A stretch of DNA of 64,000 nucleotides, taken from NCBI GenBank assembly GCA_920105625.2, contig OV050030.1, positions 76,361,900-76,425,899 of the forward strand, written 5' to 3'. Position 1 is the stretch's first letter. Each line of letters opens with the position of its first letter. The notes below the pieces were generated by a model, which worked only from the letters and a program-made list of their open reading frames with translations, made no database searches and was not told the DNA's origin. Origin of the DNA: Clusia tigrina. Its lineage: Eukaryota > Arthropoda > Insecta > Diptera > Clusiidae. Shown here piece after piece: positions 46,310 through 57,414 of this stretch. Made by a program: the position numbers and the translations under genes.

Positions 46310-47416
46310 GCCCTGGTTATATCCTTATAAACAAGCGCAAGCGAAGGCCAAAATCGAGTGGCATCAAAACTAACTTCTCAAAAATTAATAAAAGTAGCGA
46401 TAGCCTACTCTCTAGTAATAATCGCTTCGCACTACTTCAAAGGGCTGAGGAGGCAGACGCACCCAAAACTGATATTGTATTTAAACACCCTCCCATTTAC
46501 CTACGAGAACGTAACTCCAGTAAATTAGTTGTAAAGCTTACCGAGCTCATTGGTCCTAAAAATTTCCATGTCACCCCTCTTGTTAAAGGAAATATCCAGG
46601 AAACAAAAATCCAAATACATAGTGAGAGCAATTACAGAGTGGTGATAAAAAACCTCGTCACTGATTAAAAAAGCTACGACACCTATCAGTTTAAAAGTAG
46701 CAAAGGCCTTACCATTGTCATAATGGGACTTGAATTGGCTATTCCCCCCTGCTAAAGTCAAAGAAGCACTACATGAAGCAAGGTTCGCTGCCCGCTCTAT
46801 TATAAATATAATAAATCGCAACAGAATCCCTCAGCCATTGTTTCGCGTAGAATTGGAGCCTGAAACCCAAAAGCTTAAAAAAGGAGAAGTGCATGGTATT
46901 TATAATCTCCGCTATCTTATGCATCGTAGAATTACAGTGGAGGAGCCACTCAAACGAAACGGCCCACTTCAATGCTCTAATTGCCAAGAATTTGGGCACA
47001 AAAGGTCCTACTGCACTCTTCGTAGTGTATGTGTTGCCTGTGGTGATTTACACCCCACATCAGAATGTACGAAGACTAAAACTGAGCTGCTAGAAAGTAC
47101 AGTAATTGTGGTGGTGACCGTACTGCCAAGTACAGAGTTGCTCTGTTTACCTGGAAATTAAGAACAATGACCCTTAGTTAAAGAATAAGCGCACTCAACC
47201 TAGTGCAAATAAACCGCCCGTTGCACAACCACAGAAATCAATCCCATACCCCGACACAGGGACGACGTATGCAGGGGTACTGAAGCTAGGGAAGGATCAG
47301 CAGTCCGGGAGTCTGCAAAATTTTGAAGGAATGATAGCAACGCTCACACATTGTATGACGCAGTTTATGACCTCCATACAAACAATGATTCAAGAAATTA
47401 TGAGAATCCGAAATGA
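46310..47416 (+). pseudogene. Jockey-3 ORF1, frameshifted
   Basis: The original start is not clear. The open piece to 46668 holds SSNNRFALLQRAEEADAP, PPIYLRERNSSKLVVKL and GPKNFHVTPLVKGNIQETK, ending in TAA after NLVTD. The next pieces carry QFKSSKGLTIVIMG, PLFRVELEPETQKLKKGE, YNLRYLMHRRITVEE and knuckles CSNCQEFGHKRSYC and CVACGDLHPTSEC; the third knuckle is lost in a frameshift near 47100. The Met/Gln tail (MTQFMTSIQTMIQEIM-like) ends at TGA 47414-47416, which overlaps the ATG of ORF2. Confidence 0.82.
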
Positions 47417-50025
47417 ACGTACTTAAGATCTGCCAATGGAATGCAAACCGGTGTAAGCCAGCACAAGTTAGAAATCAACAAAAAACACAATTTTTACATA
47501 CCGGGATATAAATTCTTTGATACAAAGCATCTCGCTGGTAAGGCCCATGGTGACACTGGAATCCTAATCAAACAAAGAATAAAACACTTCGCTATGGAAG
47601 AATACAACAAGGAGTACCTACAAGCAACATCAACTTGTCTGGACGGATGGGAGGATAACTTAACAATATCCGCTGTGTACTGCCCACCTAGATTTAAAAT
47701 AACAAGTAACCAGTTCTCAGATTTCTTCTCCACAATTGGAACAAGTTTTGTAGGTGTTGGCGTCTACAATGCCGAGCACACTCACTGGGGCTCACGGCTA
47801 ACAACACCAAAAGGAAAACAATTATATAACTTCATGCTTCTGACAACAAGATTGATATTATCTCTTCAGGAAAACCATTGTACTGGCCGACAGACCTACG
47901 CAAGATCCCTGACTTTATTGATTTTGGAGTTGCTAGAAACCTAAAACGAGAGCAACTCAAAGTAGAACACCTTAACGACGTCTCTTCAGATCACTCTCCT
48001 ATTATAATACATCTGAGCAAAGAGTTAGGCTTCCTACGATTTCACATCCATTAAAACTAACTGGCTGAAATACCGAAAATACATCAGTAGGCATCTCAGC
48101 CCAAACCCACGTCTCAAAACTAATGATGACATTGAAACATTTCTGGAGCAATTTACCTCGACCCTAAGATTAGCTGTGCTCCACTCGGCAACAGCATCCG
48201 GCGCCCACAAACCTCAACCCAAATTGATATTCTCCTTACTGAAAAAAGGAGGACACATCGTGAATAACAAAAATCCAGAGCCCCTTTCCTAAAACGGAAG
48301 TTATCTATTGCCAGTGAAAACTTGAGAAAAGCCATGCGTCTAGAATCAGATCGTTGTCTGGACCAATATATCCAAAACCGTTCTCCGACTGACTTCACCA
48401 ACTACTCTCTATGGAAAGCTGTCAGAGAAATGAAACCACCTACACGCGGAACTCCACCGATTCGTACAAAAAACGGAAACTGGGCAAGAAGCGATGATGA
48501 AAAGTCTGCTGTTTTCGCAGAACACTTAAGAGATGTTTTTACCCCAACCCACCTCGCAATACTAATAACCTAATATTAGTCCCCTCGCCAGATACAACAT
48601 GCTCGCCTATTAAATTAAAAACAAAAGAAGTAAGTAAGTAATTAGTAACCTTGCTCTTAACAAAACCCCAGGACACGACCTCATTACTGGAAAAATGATC
48701 AAGGAGTTGCCCCAAATGGCCATCATCGTACTTACTTCACTATTTAATGGCTTGTTGCGCTTAGGATACTTTCCTATAATGCCTGGAAAGTTTCAGTCAT
48801 CTCAAATGATCCCAAAACCAGGAAAACACCTCTCCCAATCGTCTTATCAAAACTCTTAGAAAGGTTTTTTCTTGCAAAACTAATGCCGCATATAAACGAA
48901 AAACGCACTATTCCCACTCACCAATTTGGCTTCCGCGAACACCATAGTACAATAGAGCAGGTTCATCGAATAGTGAACGAGATAAAAATGCATTCGACAA
49001 AAAGCAATATTGTTCAGCCGTCTTTTTAGATGTGGCGCCGGCGTTTGACAAGGTCTGACACGAGGGGCTTATTTACAAAATCAAAAAACTGTTGCCCACA
49101 AAAGTACACCAAATATTGGAATCGTATCTGAGGGGCAGAAAGTTCAAGGCAAGGTACAAAAATGCTTACTCTAAATGCTATGACATTAAAGTTGGCGTAC
49201 CACAAGGAAGCGTGCTAGGTCCGGTGTTGTATCTACTATATACCTCAGATCTGCCTACCAATAAATACTTAACAACAGCAACTTTCGCCGATGATACGGC
49301 TATCCTTAGCATTCATACAAATTCCAAAATCGCATCCCATGACTAAGATGATCATCTGGTCCTAGTTACAAATTTGTTGGCGGACTGGCGAATTAACGTT
49401 AACGAATCAAAAAGTACACATAATGTGTAAGTAAAGGTAATACTATAAAAAAGGTACATGTCCATCCATAAAACTAAATAACGTTTCTATTCCACAAGCA
49501 AAGGAGGTGATGTACCTAGGAATTCATCTTGATTCACGTTTGACCTGGAAGCGCCACATCGAAGCCAAGAAAAAAAACTAATGACTTTGAAAGCAAATAG
49601 CCTACACTGGCTCATGCAGAAAAATTCCAGGTTGAGCCTAGAATACAAAACACTCCTGTACAAAGCCATTATAAAACCTATTTGGACTTACGGTAGCCAG
49701 TTGTGGGGCGGCGGAAGCAACTCTAATATAGAATTTTAGAGTTGCTTCCGCCGCCCCACAACTGGCTACCGTAAGTCCAAATAGAATTGATACATAGAGC
49801 AAAGTCCAAAATTCTAGGAACCATTACTGGCGCACCTTGGTTCATAAAGAATACAAACATTCGCAATGATCTGAACATTCCGCTCGTAAAAAAGGAAACT
49901 TCGACGCAAACTTAAAATATGCACAAAGAATCAAAGAGCATCCAAATCATCCACCTAGAAAACTAGCATGTAATAAGTCGCCTAAAACGTACGAAGTCAC
50001 CAGCACAACTAACATCGACACCTAA
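47413..50025 (+). pseudogene. Jockey-3 ORF2, endonuclease-dead and broken
   Basis: The ATG at 47413 starts MNVLKICQWNANR; one extra base near 47450 shifts the frame. In SQHKLEINKKHNFYIPGY about 20 codons are missing, including the SET motif with the catalytic Glu. GDYNAKH reads GVYNAEH, so the catalytic Asp is Val. A frameshift near 47840 and stops near 48050 follow. RT fragments include HQFGFREHHSTIEQVH, GVPQGSVLGPVLY and the catalytic FADDTAIL (49280). The last part is interrupted by a 47-bp fold-back at 49678-49784 and ends near 50025. Confidence 0.85.
49678..49784. repeat. Perfect 47-bp inverted repeat (fold-back) in Jockey-3
   Basis: Arms 49678-49724 and 49738-49784 are exact reverse complements with a 13-nt spacer. 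The arm is Jockey ORF2 sequence (PIWTYGSQLWGG region). Jockey-2 has no such repeat at the equivalent place, so about 54 bp were inserted as an inverted copy of the adjacent bases. Confidence 0.95.
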
Positions 50026-50226
50026 ATCATGTACAAATACTAATATAACATTTATTACAGTAACTAACATATAACATTGTGATTACTAAAAACAACTAAG
50101 CATTGGCAAGGTGTATTATTATTAATTATTTAGTTTGTAAGATATGCTTACTTATTTTTATTATTATATTGTTAGTCTAAGCTTAGAAGATACAATAAAT
50201 AAATATATGGAGGAAAAGAAAAAAAA

Positions 50227-51660
50227 CGCAGAGAACAACACTTAAACTTCAAATTTTCTGACTTAGTTAGCTTTATGTACAAGTTTGTTTATCATTGGAA
50301 CTGAAAATACTACAGTTTTGCGCATGTGTTAGTGTGCGCAAAACATAAGTCATTTCTCTGTATTCTCTGCTATACGTGTGACAAAAAAAAAAATCGATGA
50401 AACGGTAAAAAAAGTTACGCGGGAGTCCGCTGTATATTCTTTATCTACTTTGGCAGCACTTTCCAAGCTTGAAACTCAAAATTCCATATGACGAAATATG
50501 ACTAGGACGACCAAAAAAGAAATAATTAGAATGAAAGAGGTTATCACTTTATATTATTTCTTATTAGTAAGAGGAAATAATAGTAAGGTATAGAATATTA
50601 ATAATTAGATTAATTTGTATGCGACAATATTTATATTATTTTATTTTGTCCAGTTCGATCGATATATTAATCCAAAGCTATTTTTTTTTAAATATTACTA
50701 ATCGAAAAATAAATCGATTGGTTTTAGTAAATGTAATGTATTTCTAGTATATAATTTCTTGTTAAATTTAAAGTACTTGTATCAGTATCGTCCTAATTAA
50801 ATATTTTATAAAACTGTTACAAAATACGTAATGAAAAACTTTCTATTGACAACACCAAACACAATTTCACCTTTAAATAAGTTACAGTTGGAATATGGTG
50901 AATTTAGTTACATGGTGACTGCAAGAACAAATATTTTTGAACCACTTTTCCCGACGCAGCTGTCAAAATTGAATTTATAGAAATTACATTTAGAATTTTG
51001 ATTTGAGTGAATAAGAGGTTTACAATTCTTATTTTTGTGAAGTTTGAACGTTATGAAGAAATTATGAGTCTATTTAACTATTAAATATATTTTATATAAA
51101 TTGTTTACCACTTTAGGCAGCTCTTTTGTATTACTTCACTCCTCTCAATTTCGTTCATTTTGATCGCATATTGCTTATGATTGGCAATTCCGGAGGTTCA
51201 AAATTCACCTTGCAGTCAACATGTGAATAAATTCACCTTGAGTTGGAAGAAGATAAATTATTTTATTTGTATTAAATAATTATTTCAATCGAAAAAGCTG
51301 TTAAAGTGAGTATGAAATCGATATATCGTAATATATGCACATATATGCATTATTTAACTATTTTAATTTATATATATATACTCATATGTTAAATATTTTC
51401 ATTCTCCAATTAAAACACTTTTGAATTGTATGTTTGAGCCAATTTCGATTTCAAGTCTATACTGTTCGGACGTGTTTTTTGTGCGCTCCGTATTTGATTT
51501 GATTTACATATTTCTCAAATATTATTTTGTAATATTAATATTATCAATTAAATCAAAATAATCTCGAGAAATTTATAACAGCTCGTCTAATAACTTAATT
51601 TAAATACATACGAGTATATGAAATATAATAAAAAAAATTAAACACCACAAATATAAACAT
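50227..51660. other. AT-rich stretch without a gene
   Basis: I see no coding frame, terminal repeat or RNA gene here. Short A/T runs dominate, with a small TA run near 51372. The last 150 bp may be the leader of Jockey-4. Confidence 0.5.
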
Positions 51661-51678
51661 AAACATATACACAAAGCT

Positions 51679-52450
51679 ATGAGTGTCGCGCACTCTCCTC
51701 ATAGAGAGCGTCGGGACTCAGTGCATATACCCGTTGCACCAAACAACAACACAACAACAATACAATACGGCAAATTATCGGCAACAACAATGCCACTAGC
51801 AGAGTCATCATCTGTATCAGTAGCAGCGTCGGCAACAGCAGCGATCTCAAGAGAAAAGACGATTCCAGTAACTGTCTATACAGGAAAGAGCGCGATGACT
51901 TTCTTTGAAAAAACAGCGAAGGCAAGGCACCCCAGCATAGCGCCGTCACCAAACTCAGCAGCAGTAAGGAGTCCAGCAAAAATTTCTCTACAGCCGGTAA
52001 TAAAAAGTGAGGTAAATAATATAAAAAAGTGGCGGCCGTGCAGACTGGTATTGACCGCTAAATTAACATTAATATTAAAAGAAAGATAAGTCCACAAAAG
52101 GTCATGGGCATCGCCAAAAGGGCACACACAACACACTCAGTTGCTTCTCTGGAGAATAATAGATTTGCACTTCTTAGTGTAGAGAATTCTACTAATACAT
52201 CGAAAGGTGAGCCTGTAGTCAGTAACGCCAGACCGCCACCAACTTACTTGCGCGGGCGTAGTTCCAATCAATTAGTATTGAATATCGCAAATATGCACAA
52301 ACAATTTGCACATTGCGCCTATTAGAAAATGTAGTAATTGAGGAGACAAAGATCCAGGCATATAGTGAAAAGCACTATCGTGATATTCTAAATTTTTTAC
52401 CGGGGAGCAACTAAAATTATTATTCCTAACAGCTCAAAAGACATTGTTAT
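51679..52450 (+). pseudogene. Jockey-4 ORF1, N-terminal part
   Basis: The ATG at 51679 opens 136 codons of Ser/Thr/Ala-rich sequence, then a frame change occurs near 52045-52090 (GIDR then a stop; KRKISPQKVMGIAKRA). ENNRFALLSVENS and RPPPTYLRGRSSNQLVLNIA follow, as in other Jockey ORF1s. Another shift near 52320 leads to the tail SSKDIVI, where copia inserted. The region would be the variable N-terminus of the RNA-binding protein. Confidence 0.8.
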
Positions 52451-52652
52451 TGTTGTAAAGATTAATTGAGTGTAATGTGTGACGAATAGACGTGTTTGTT
52501 TTGGCTGGCGGTTGCGTCGCGTAGTTTCAGTGTACTGTTTTGTTGTTGATCACGGGTTATCTTGGAAATTGGAGAGCCGGAATTGTTTGATTGGTGGAAT
52601 TGTTTTTGTTCTTGAAGTGATTGTTTGTTTTTTAATAAGACTTTCAACTTGA

Positions 52653-53552
52653 ATGTTTTGTGGTTTGAAAGCAATGCCTACCACTCGAAAAGCCGCGCCA
52701 AAAAAATTGACGTCCGTCTCTTCGCCGCAGTATTTGACTCCTACTCAAATACATGAAAAACTTGGTGATTCACCACTACCACGAAATTGGTTACAACTGC
52801 TTGAAGAGAAGCTTCAACTGCAGCAGGAGTGCATTGTTAAGCAGGTGACTCAAAGCATAACTGAAGCTGTCAAACTAGCTGAAGAGAGAGTTATGCAGAG
52901 AATGAGTGAGTTATCTGGTGAGCTAATCAATGTCAGGTCTGCTGTGGCAAAAATGGAGAAGCGGGTTGCTGTTGTGGAGGAGATGGATGCTGATAATCGG
53001 GCTCTTGGACGTGAGGTAGCCACGTTGCGTGATAAAGTGGCCAAATTTGAGAACGATGCGGTATCCTCTGATTTGATTATCAATGGTATTCCCCATGCTG
53101 CAGCTGAAAATGTGTCTGCTATTTTCTCACAAGTTTGCAAAGCGGTTAATGTCAGTACTCCACTAGTGAGAGAGGCATTCCGTCTGAGAGGTAAGGGAAA
53201 CCTGAGCAAAACTACTACAGCTCCGATTTTGGTGAAACTCCACTCGGCACGTGATAGAAGTCAGTTGCTCAAGCACATTGCTGGCTTCCGCAAGTCCAGT
53301 AAAAGGCCGCTGTTGCTAAATGATATTGGGGTTCAGGGTGACAGCTCGTTTTATGTACATGAGAGTCTAACGATTAACAATCGTGAAATATTGCGTCGGG
53401 CCAATGAGCTCAAAAGACAAAAACTTCTAGTGTCAGCGTTTACAATTCGGGGCCGAGTCTTTGTGAGAGCCGATCCGAATGCTGAAGCAATAGTAGTGAG
53501 TAGCAGAGAGAGCGTAGATGCAGTTGCCGGCAGAAGCTATACTGGAGCATAA
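52653..53552 (+). CDS. CR1/L2-type LINE ORF1 protein, intact
   Basis: The frame is 299 codons from ATG 52653; the ATG at 52674 (MPTTRKAAPKK) has the better context and could be the real start. Residues about 50-140 form a coiled coil (EERVMQRMSEL, then VAVVEEMDADNRALGREV). A compact domain follows (LIINGIPHAAAENVS, VREAFRLRGKG), and the C-terminus (ESLTINNREILRRANELK) resembles the baculovirus FP-like fold found in ORF1 of CR1/L2 elements. It would coat the element's RNA and act as a chaperone. No zinc finger is seen. It is followed by ORF2 after 288 bp, so ORF2 needs reinitiation or another start mechanism. Confidence 0.85.
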   Translation: MFCGLKAMPTTRKAAPKKLTSVSSPQYLTPTQIHEKLGDSPLPRNWLQLLEEKLQLQQECIVKQVTQSITEAVKLAEERVMQRMSELSGELINVRSAVAKMEKRVAVVEEMDADNRALGREVATLRDKVAKFENDAVSSDLIINGIPHAAAENVSAIFSQVCKAVNVSTPLVREAFRLRGKGNLSKTTTAPILVKLHSARDRSQLLKHIAGFRKSSKRPLLLNDIGVQGDSSFYVHESLTINNREILRRANELKRQKLLVSAFTIRGRVFVRADPNAEAIVVSSRESVDAVAGRSYTGA

Positions 53553-53840
53553 AACTCAACTTTTACTTGATTATTTTAATTTATTATTCTATTTAATGTA
53601 TGTATTATTCTATTTATTTTATTTTAATTTATTATTCTATATTACTCTCAACTTCACTATTTAGTTTCTTCTTTATTTTTATTCAAGTGTTTAATTGCAC
53701 ATTTACATATATTAATAGCTTAAATGCTCTCTCTCTATATGCCTTGTGCTCGACTATTTTTTTAAGTAATTTCCTCTTCTCTACTATCTGCTTCTTCTAT
53801 TACTGTAGTGCTTATTGTTGTGTTGCTGATATGTATTTTT

Positions 53841-56663
53841 ATGCTAATTATGGGTGATGAAGTTTCTGCCTCCAGTGACGTTCATAAAACATTGATTGGC
53901 GTTTTATGCAGCCAGCGCTCTGGATTAAACATTGTACATTTTAATGCGAGGAGTCTAAGTGATTCTAAGATGGATTATGTTAGACACTGCTTTGAGAATT
54001 CATCTGTTGATGTAATTTGTGTATCCGAAACCTGGTTGCATGAAGGTATAGGTGACTCTTGCCTGAATATAGGTAATTACAAGCTTTTTCGAAACGATAG
54101 ATTAGACAAAAAAGGCGGGGGTGTGGCAATATATTGTAAAAGTAATTTAAGAGTGAATTTGTTGAATATGTCTGGAGGCTCAGATGTGGAATTTCTAAAT
54201 GTTGAAATTTATGACAATAGCACAAAAGTTTTTCTGTCGTGTGTATATAATCCTTATCGTTACTGCTGTTTGGATCCGTTCTTTGCTACTTTGTCAAATT
54301 GTGTAATCGATTATGATCATTTTATTGTGTGTGGTGATTTCAATATAAACATGTTATGTAAGGACAGTCTTGCCAAGCAATTCATTTGTAAAATTTCTGA
54401 AGTTGGACTGCAAGTGCTGAATACCAGTATGCCAACACGCTTTGCAGATAATGCTTCTCCAAGTTTGTTGGATGTTTTTCTGGTTTCGGATATTTCTTCA
54501 GTTATGATCTTTGACCAATTATCGTTTATATCCGACCACGATCTAATTTTTTGTTCAGTGAATGTAAATCTAAACCCAGTGGTTGCTGAAAATTCTTTTT
54601 CCTTTCGAGACTATAAATCAATTAATCTTGATTCTTTGTTTAATGACCTGTCACTTATTAATTGGTCTGAATGTAGGCTGTTTAGCTCTGTGAATGAAAA
54701 GCTGGATTCTTTAATGTACAGAATTGGTGCCTTGTTTGACTTGCATGTTCCACTTGTTACTCGTTCTGTCACTAACAGCAGTTGTCCCTGGTTTACGAAG
54801 AATGCCCAATTGGCTATTAAAAAACGGCATAGAACATACAATCAGTGGAAAAGAAATCCAACTGCATCTAGATGGGAAGAGCACAAAAGAGCTAGAAATG
54901 ATGCAAATTCTACTATTAAATTGGCTAAGCGCAGATTTTTCATGTCCAAACTATGTTTGGCACGACCTTCCAAGCAGCTGTGGAATAATTTGAGACAAGC
55001 TGGGGTATGCAATGGGAAATCTGAAGATTGTCGGATTGATCCGGGTATTCTGAATGACTATTTTGGTAGTAGTTCAGTGTCTGCTGATGATATGTCTGCT
55101 GTAGTTGCGAGGGACTGTGTTTCTGAATGCCCATTTGTGTTTGAGTTTATTTCTGTGGGTGAAGATGATGTTGCTCGCTGTGTCACCAAGATAAAGTCAA
55201 ATGCTGTCGGAGAGGATGGAATTCCTATTAAATTTATTAAACTTATTTTGCCTTTCATTCTAAGCCCGTTGACCCATATAATTAACCATTGTTTAACGAG
55301 CTCCTGCTTCCCCAGTATTTGGAAAATAGCGACGATTATCCCTATAGCTAAAAAGTCCAATGCTAATGTACCATCTGATTTCCGTCCTGTAAGTTTGTTG
55401 TCGGCTTTATCAAAGGTATGTGAATCTCTCATGGCTGAGCAAATCTCAGAACACGTCAGAAAATTTGACCTTATTTCCCCACTCCAATCTGGTTTTCGGC
55501 CTGGACACTGCTGCTCCACTGCTGTTGTTAAAATATTGGATGACATCAGAGAGTCATTTGATATGAGACATTTGACCTTGCTTTGTCTGTTAGATTTCTC
55601 TAAAGCATTCGATTCTGTAGATCACTCATTACTATGTGAAAAGCTACGGTTGAATTTTGGTTTTTCCAGCTCGGCGGTCCGTATGTTAAATAGTTACTTG
55701 GTTGGAAGGTCTCAAAGGGTTAGGGTGGGAAAGAATGTGTCTGCGTTCAGTAATTCAACCTGTGGGGTGCCTCAGGGGTCGGTGCTTGGTCCACTTTTGT
55801 TTACACTGTTCATAGATGACATTTTCAGTAAGTGTCGTCATGTTACCATGCATGCATATGCTGATGACCTTCAATTGTATTTGTCCAGACCTATTGGTCT
55901 CATTGATGATTTATGTGCTAGGGTAAACGAAGACTTGTTCATAATAGCAGAATGGGCTATAGCTAATAGGCTGAAGCTCAACTCCCAAAAATCATATGTC
56001 CTCCCGATTTCCAAGTCTGGTTACCCTTCCTCTGATATACCGACAATTTCACTAAATGATACAAAACTTAAATTTGTTGAAAAAGTAAAAAACCTTGGAT
56101 ACCACATTAACTCCGTACTATCCTGTGAGGATCACATAAATTCAGTGGTGAGTAAGGTATACTATACCTTACGGAATTTGAGGAGGACTGCATCATTTGT
56201 GCCTGCTGAGACCAGAAGGAGGTTGGTGCTTCAGCTTATTGTACCGATCATGACTTACTCAGAGGTTGTTTATGGTAAACTTGACTCGGGTTCCAGGCAT
56301 AAGTTTCAGGTGGCATTCAATAATGCTACAAGATATGTATATGGTTTAAGAAAATTTGACCATATCAGTAAGTTTTGCAATCAGGTCCTTGGTTGCAATA
56401 TTTTTAATTATATGGATGCTAGAAATTGCATATTTCTACATAACTTAATATACACGCGAACACCTAATTATTTGTTTGTAAAGTTGAAGTTTTGTAGATC
56501 GAGGAGAAATATGAACCTCTTAGTCCCTAATTACAAGTATTTAAACTCGAATAGACTCTTTTTTGTGAACGCCATCAGGTTGTGGAATTCGTTGCCTTTG
56601 GCAATTAGGAGTATATCAAGTAAGCACAACTTTAAACAAGCAGTTTTTTACTACTTCTCTTAA
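53841..56663 (+). CDS. CR1/L2-type LINE ORF2: endonuclease-reverse transcriptase, intact
   Basis: From ATG 53841 (or 53850, MGDEVSAS) the frame runs 940 codons to TAA with no break. The APE-type endonuclease spans about residues 25-260: IVHFNARSLS (Asn), CVSETWLHEG (Glu), VCGDFNINML (Asp), DVFLVSD and FISDHDLIF (Asp-His). RT spans about 420-780: DFRPVSLLSALSKVCE, LQSGFRPGHCC, CLLDFSKAFDSVDH, GVPQGSVLGPLLFTLF and the catalytic YADDLQLY. The C-terminal part ends RLWNSLPLAIRS, common in CR1/L2 elements. All catalytic residues are present, so this may be an active or recently active enzyme. It would nick target DNA and copy its RNA in place. Confidence 0.92.
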   Translation: MLIMGDEVSASSDVHKTLIGVLCSQRSGLNIVHFNARSLSDSKMDYVRHCFENSSVDVICVSETWLHEGIGDSCLNIGNYKLFRNDRLDKKGGGVAIYCKSNLRVNLLNMSGGSDVEFLNVEIYDNSTKVFLSCVYNPYRYCCLDPFFATLSNCVIDYDHFIVCGDFNINMLCKDSLAKQFICKISEVGLQVLNTSMPTRFADNASPSLLDVFLVSDISSVMIFDQLSFISDHDLIFCSVNVNLNPVVAENSFSFRDYKSINLDSLFNDLSLINWSECRLFSSVNEKLDSLMYRIGALFDLHVPLVTRSVTNSSCPWFTKNAQLAIKKRHRTYNQWKRNPTASRWEEHKRARNDANSTIKLAKRRFFMSKLCLARPSKQLWNNLRQAGVCNGKSEDCRIDPGILNDYFGSSSVSADDMSAVVARDCVSECPFVFEFISVGEDDVARCVTKIKSNAVGEDGIPIKFIKLILPFILSPLTHIINHCLTSSCFPSIWKIATIIPIAKKSNANVPSDFRPVSLLSALSKVCESLMAEQISEHVRKFDLISPLQSGFRPGHCCSTAVVKILDDIRESFDMRHLTLLCLLDFSKAFDSVDHSLLCEKLRLNFGFSSSAVRMLNSYLVGRSQRVRVGKNVSAFSNSTCGVPQGSVLGPLLFTLFIDDIFSKCRHVTMHAYADDLQLYLSRPIGLIDDLCARVNEDLFIIAEWAIANRLKLNSQKSYVLPISKSGYPSSDIPTISLNDTKLKFVEKVKNLGYHINSVLSCEDHINSVVSKVYYTLRNLRRTASFVPAETRRRLVLQLIVPIMTYSEVVYGKLDSGSRHKFQVAFNNATRYVYGLRKFDHISKFCNQVLGCNIFNYMDARNCIFLHNLIYTRTPNYLFVKLKFCRSRRNMNLLVPNYKYLNSNRLFFVNAIRLWNSLPLAIRSISSKHNFKQAVFYYFS

Positions 56664-57082
56664 TGCTATTTTTTTTTATTTTTTGTTTTTTATTTATTTA
56701 TTTTTTTTTTTCCCCCCCCCTCTTTTCTGCTTTCCTACTTTTTGTTTCCTTTTTGTTTATTCATTGTTTTTCTGATCTGACTTTTCCTTATTTCAGAAAA
56801 ATTATTTATTTTTAAAGTTAATTATTTATTTATTCAATTATTTATATGTTTAATTATTTATTTATCTGATCTTAACTTATTTATTTGTCTGATCTAATAA
56901 TTTAGTTTAATTTAACTTACATTCTTAGTCTTATTTTAAGTAATTTTTGTTATATATAATTCATTGTTATTCGGATACTTCTTGACGCATTTAAAAGACC
57001 CTGTCTTATATGTGAACGCTTTAAAATAAATAAATTAAAATTAAATTAAAAAAAAAATAAAAACAAAAATAAAAAATAAAAA

Positions 57083-57249
57083 TATGTACATATACTAACT
57101 TACTCATAACTCCAGAATTGCACTTTATCATCCCTACTGTACAAATGTCAAGCAATTGTCAATTATTCTCTCTCTTTGTTCTTATGCGAGAATAAAAACT
57201 TCACTTCTTCTTTGGCACACGATAAGTAACAACGTGTTTTATTTTAACA
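57083..57249 (+). repeat. copia 5' LTR, main part
   Basis: Starts TATGTACATATACTAAC and ends TTTTATTTTAACA. With TGTTGTAAA at 52451-52459 it makes 176 bp, equal in length to the 3' LTR. AATAAAAAC near 57192 could be the polyadenylation signal. Confidence 0.93.
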
Positions 57250-57266
57250 GGTTATGGGCCCAGGCC
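57250..57266 (+). other. copia primer binding site
   Basis: GGTTATGGGCCCAGGCC, preceded by the LTR end, matches the type of site used by copia, which pairs with an internal piece of initiator tRNA-Met (GGTTATGGGCCCAG). Confidence 0.82.
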
Positions 57267-57414
57267 ATAATATTAATTAAATTTTAATAGTTTTTTTTGC
57301 ATTAGTGGATTTGTTGCGCGCTAGTCGTATTAGTTACGTTTGTCGTATTAATAGTGTTTGTCGCGGTCATTAGATTCGTTTTTTCTTGCATACATACATA
57401 GAGAACAACAAACA

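Larger units (their letters stand above)
46152..50226 (+). mobile_element. Jockey-3: Jockey LINE, plus strand
   Basis: ORF1, ORF2 and a 3' UTR with AATAAATAAATA (near 50194) and an A-rich tail are in order. The 5' boundary is somewhere between 46152 and 46300 and no target duplication is visible. It shares a set of lesions with the Jockey-5 fragment at 62935 that other copies lack. It is heavily damaged, more so than Jockey-2. Confidence 0.83.
52460..57082 (+). mobile_element. CR1/L2-type LINE, apparently full length, inserted in the copia 5' LTR
   Basis: It has a leader of about 190 bp, ORF1, a 290-bp spacer, ORF2, a 3' UTR with a T9-11/C9-type tract near 56700-56720, and an A/T tail made of AAATAA-like units. 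Left and right flanks are the two halves of the copia LTR (TGTTGTAAA then TATGTACATA). No clear target duplication is seen beyond a few A residues. Both ORFs are open, which is unique in this window. By RT type it belongs near CR1/L2 (Daphne/Crack-like), but a tree is needed to place it. Confidence 0.9.

Noticed and set aside
51677..51979. Minus-strand Leu-rich frame resembling a signal or membrane protein
   Set aside because: It is the complement of the Ser/Ala/Gln-rich N-terminus of Jockey-4 ORF1; the hydrophobicity comes from CAG/CTG-type codons read backwards.
53600..53857. Hydrophobic plus-strand frame between the LINE ORFs
   Set aside because: It is T-rich spacer sequence between ORF1 and ORF2, and it overlaps the start of ORF2 in another frame. 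No family match.
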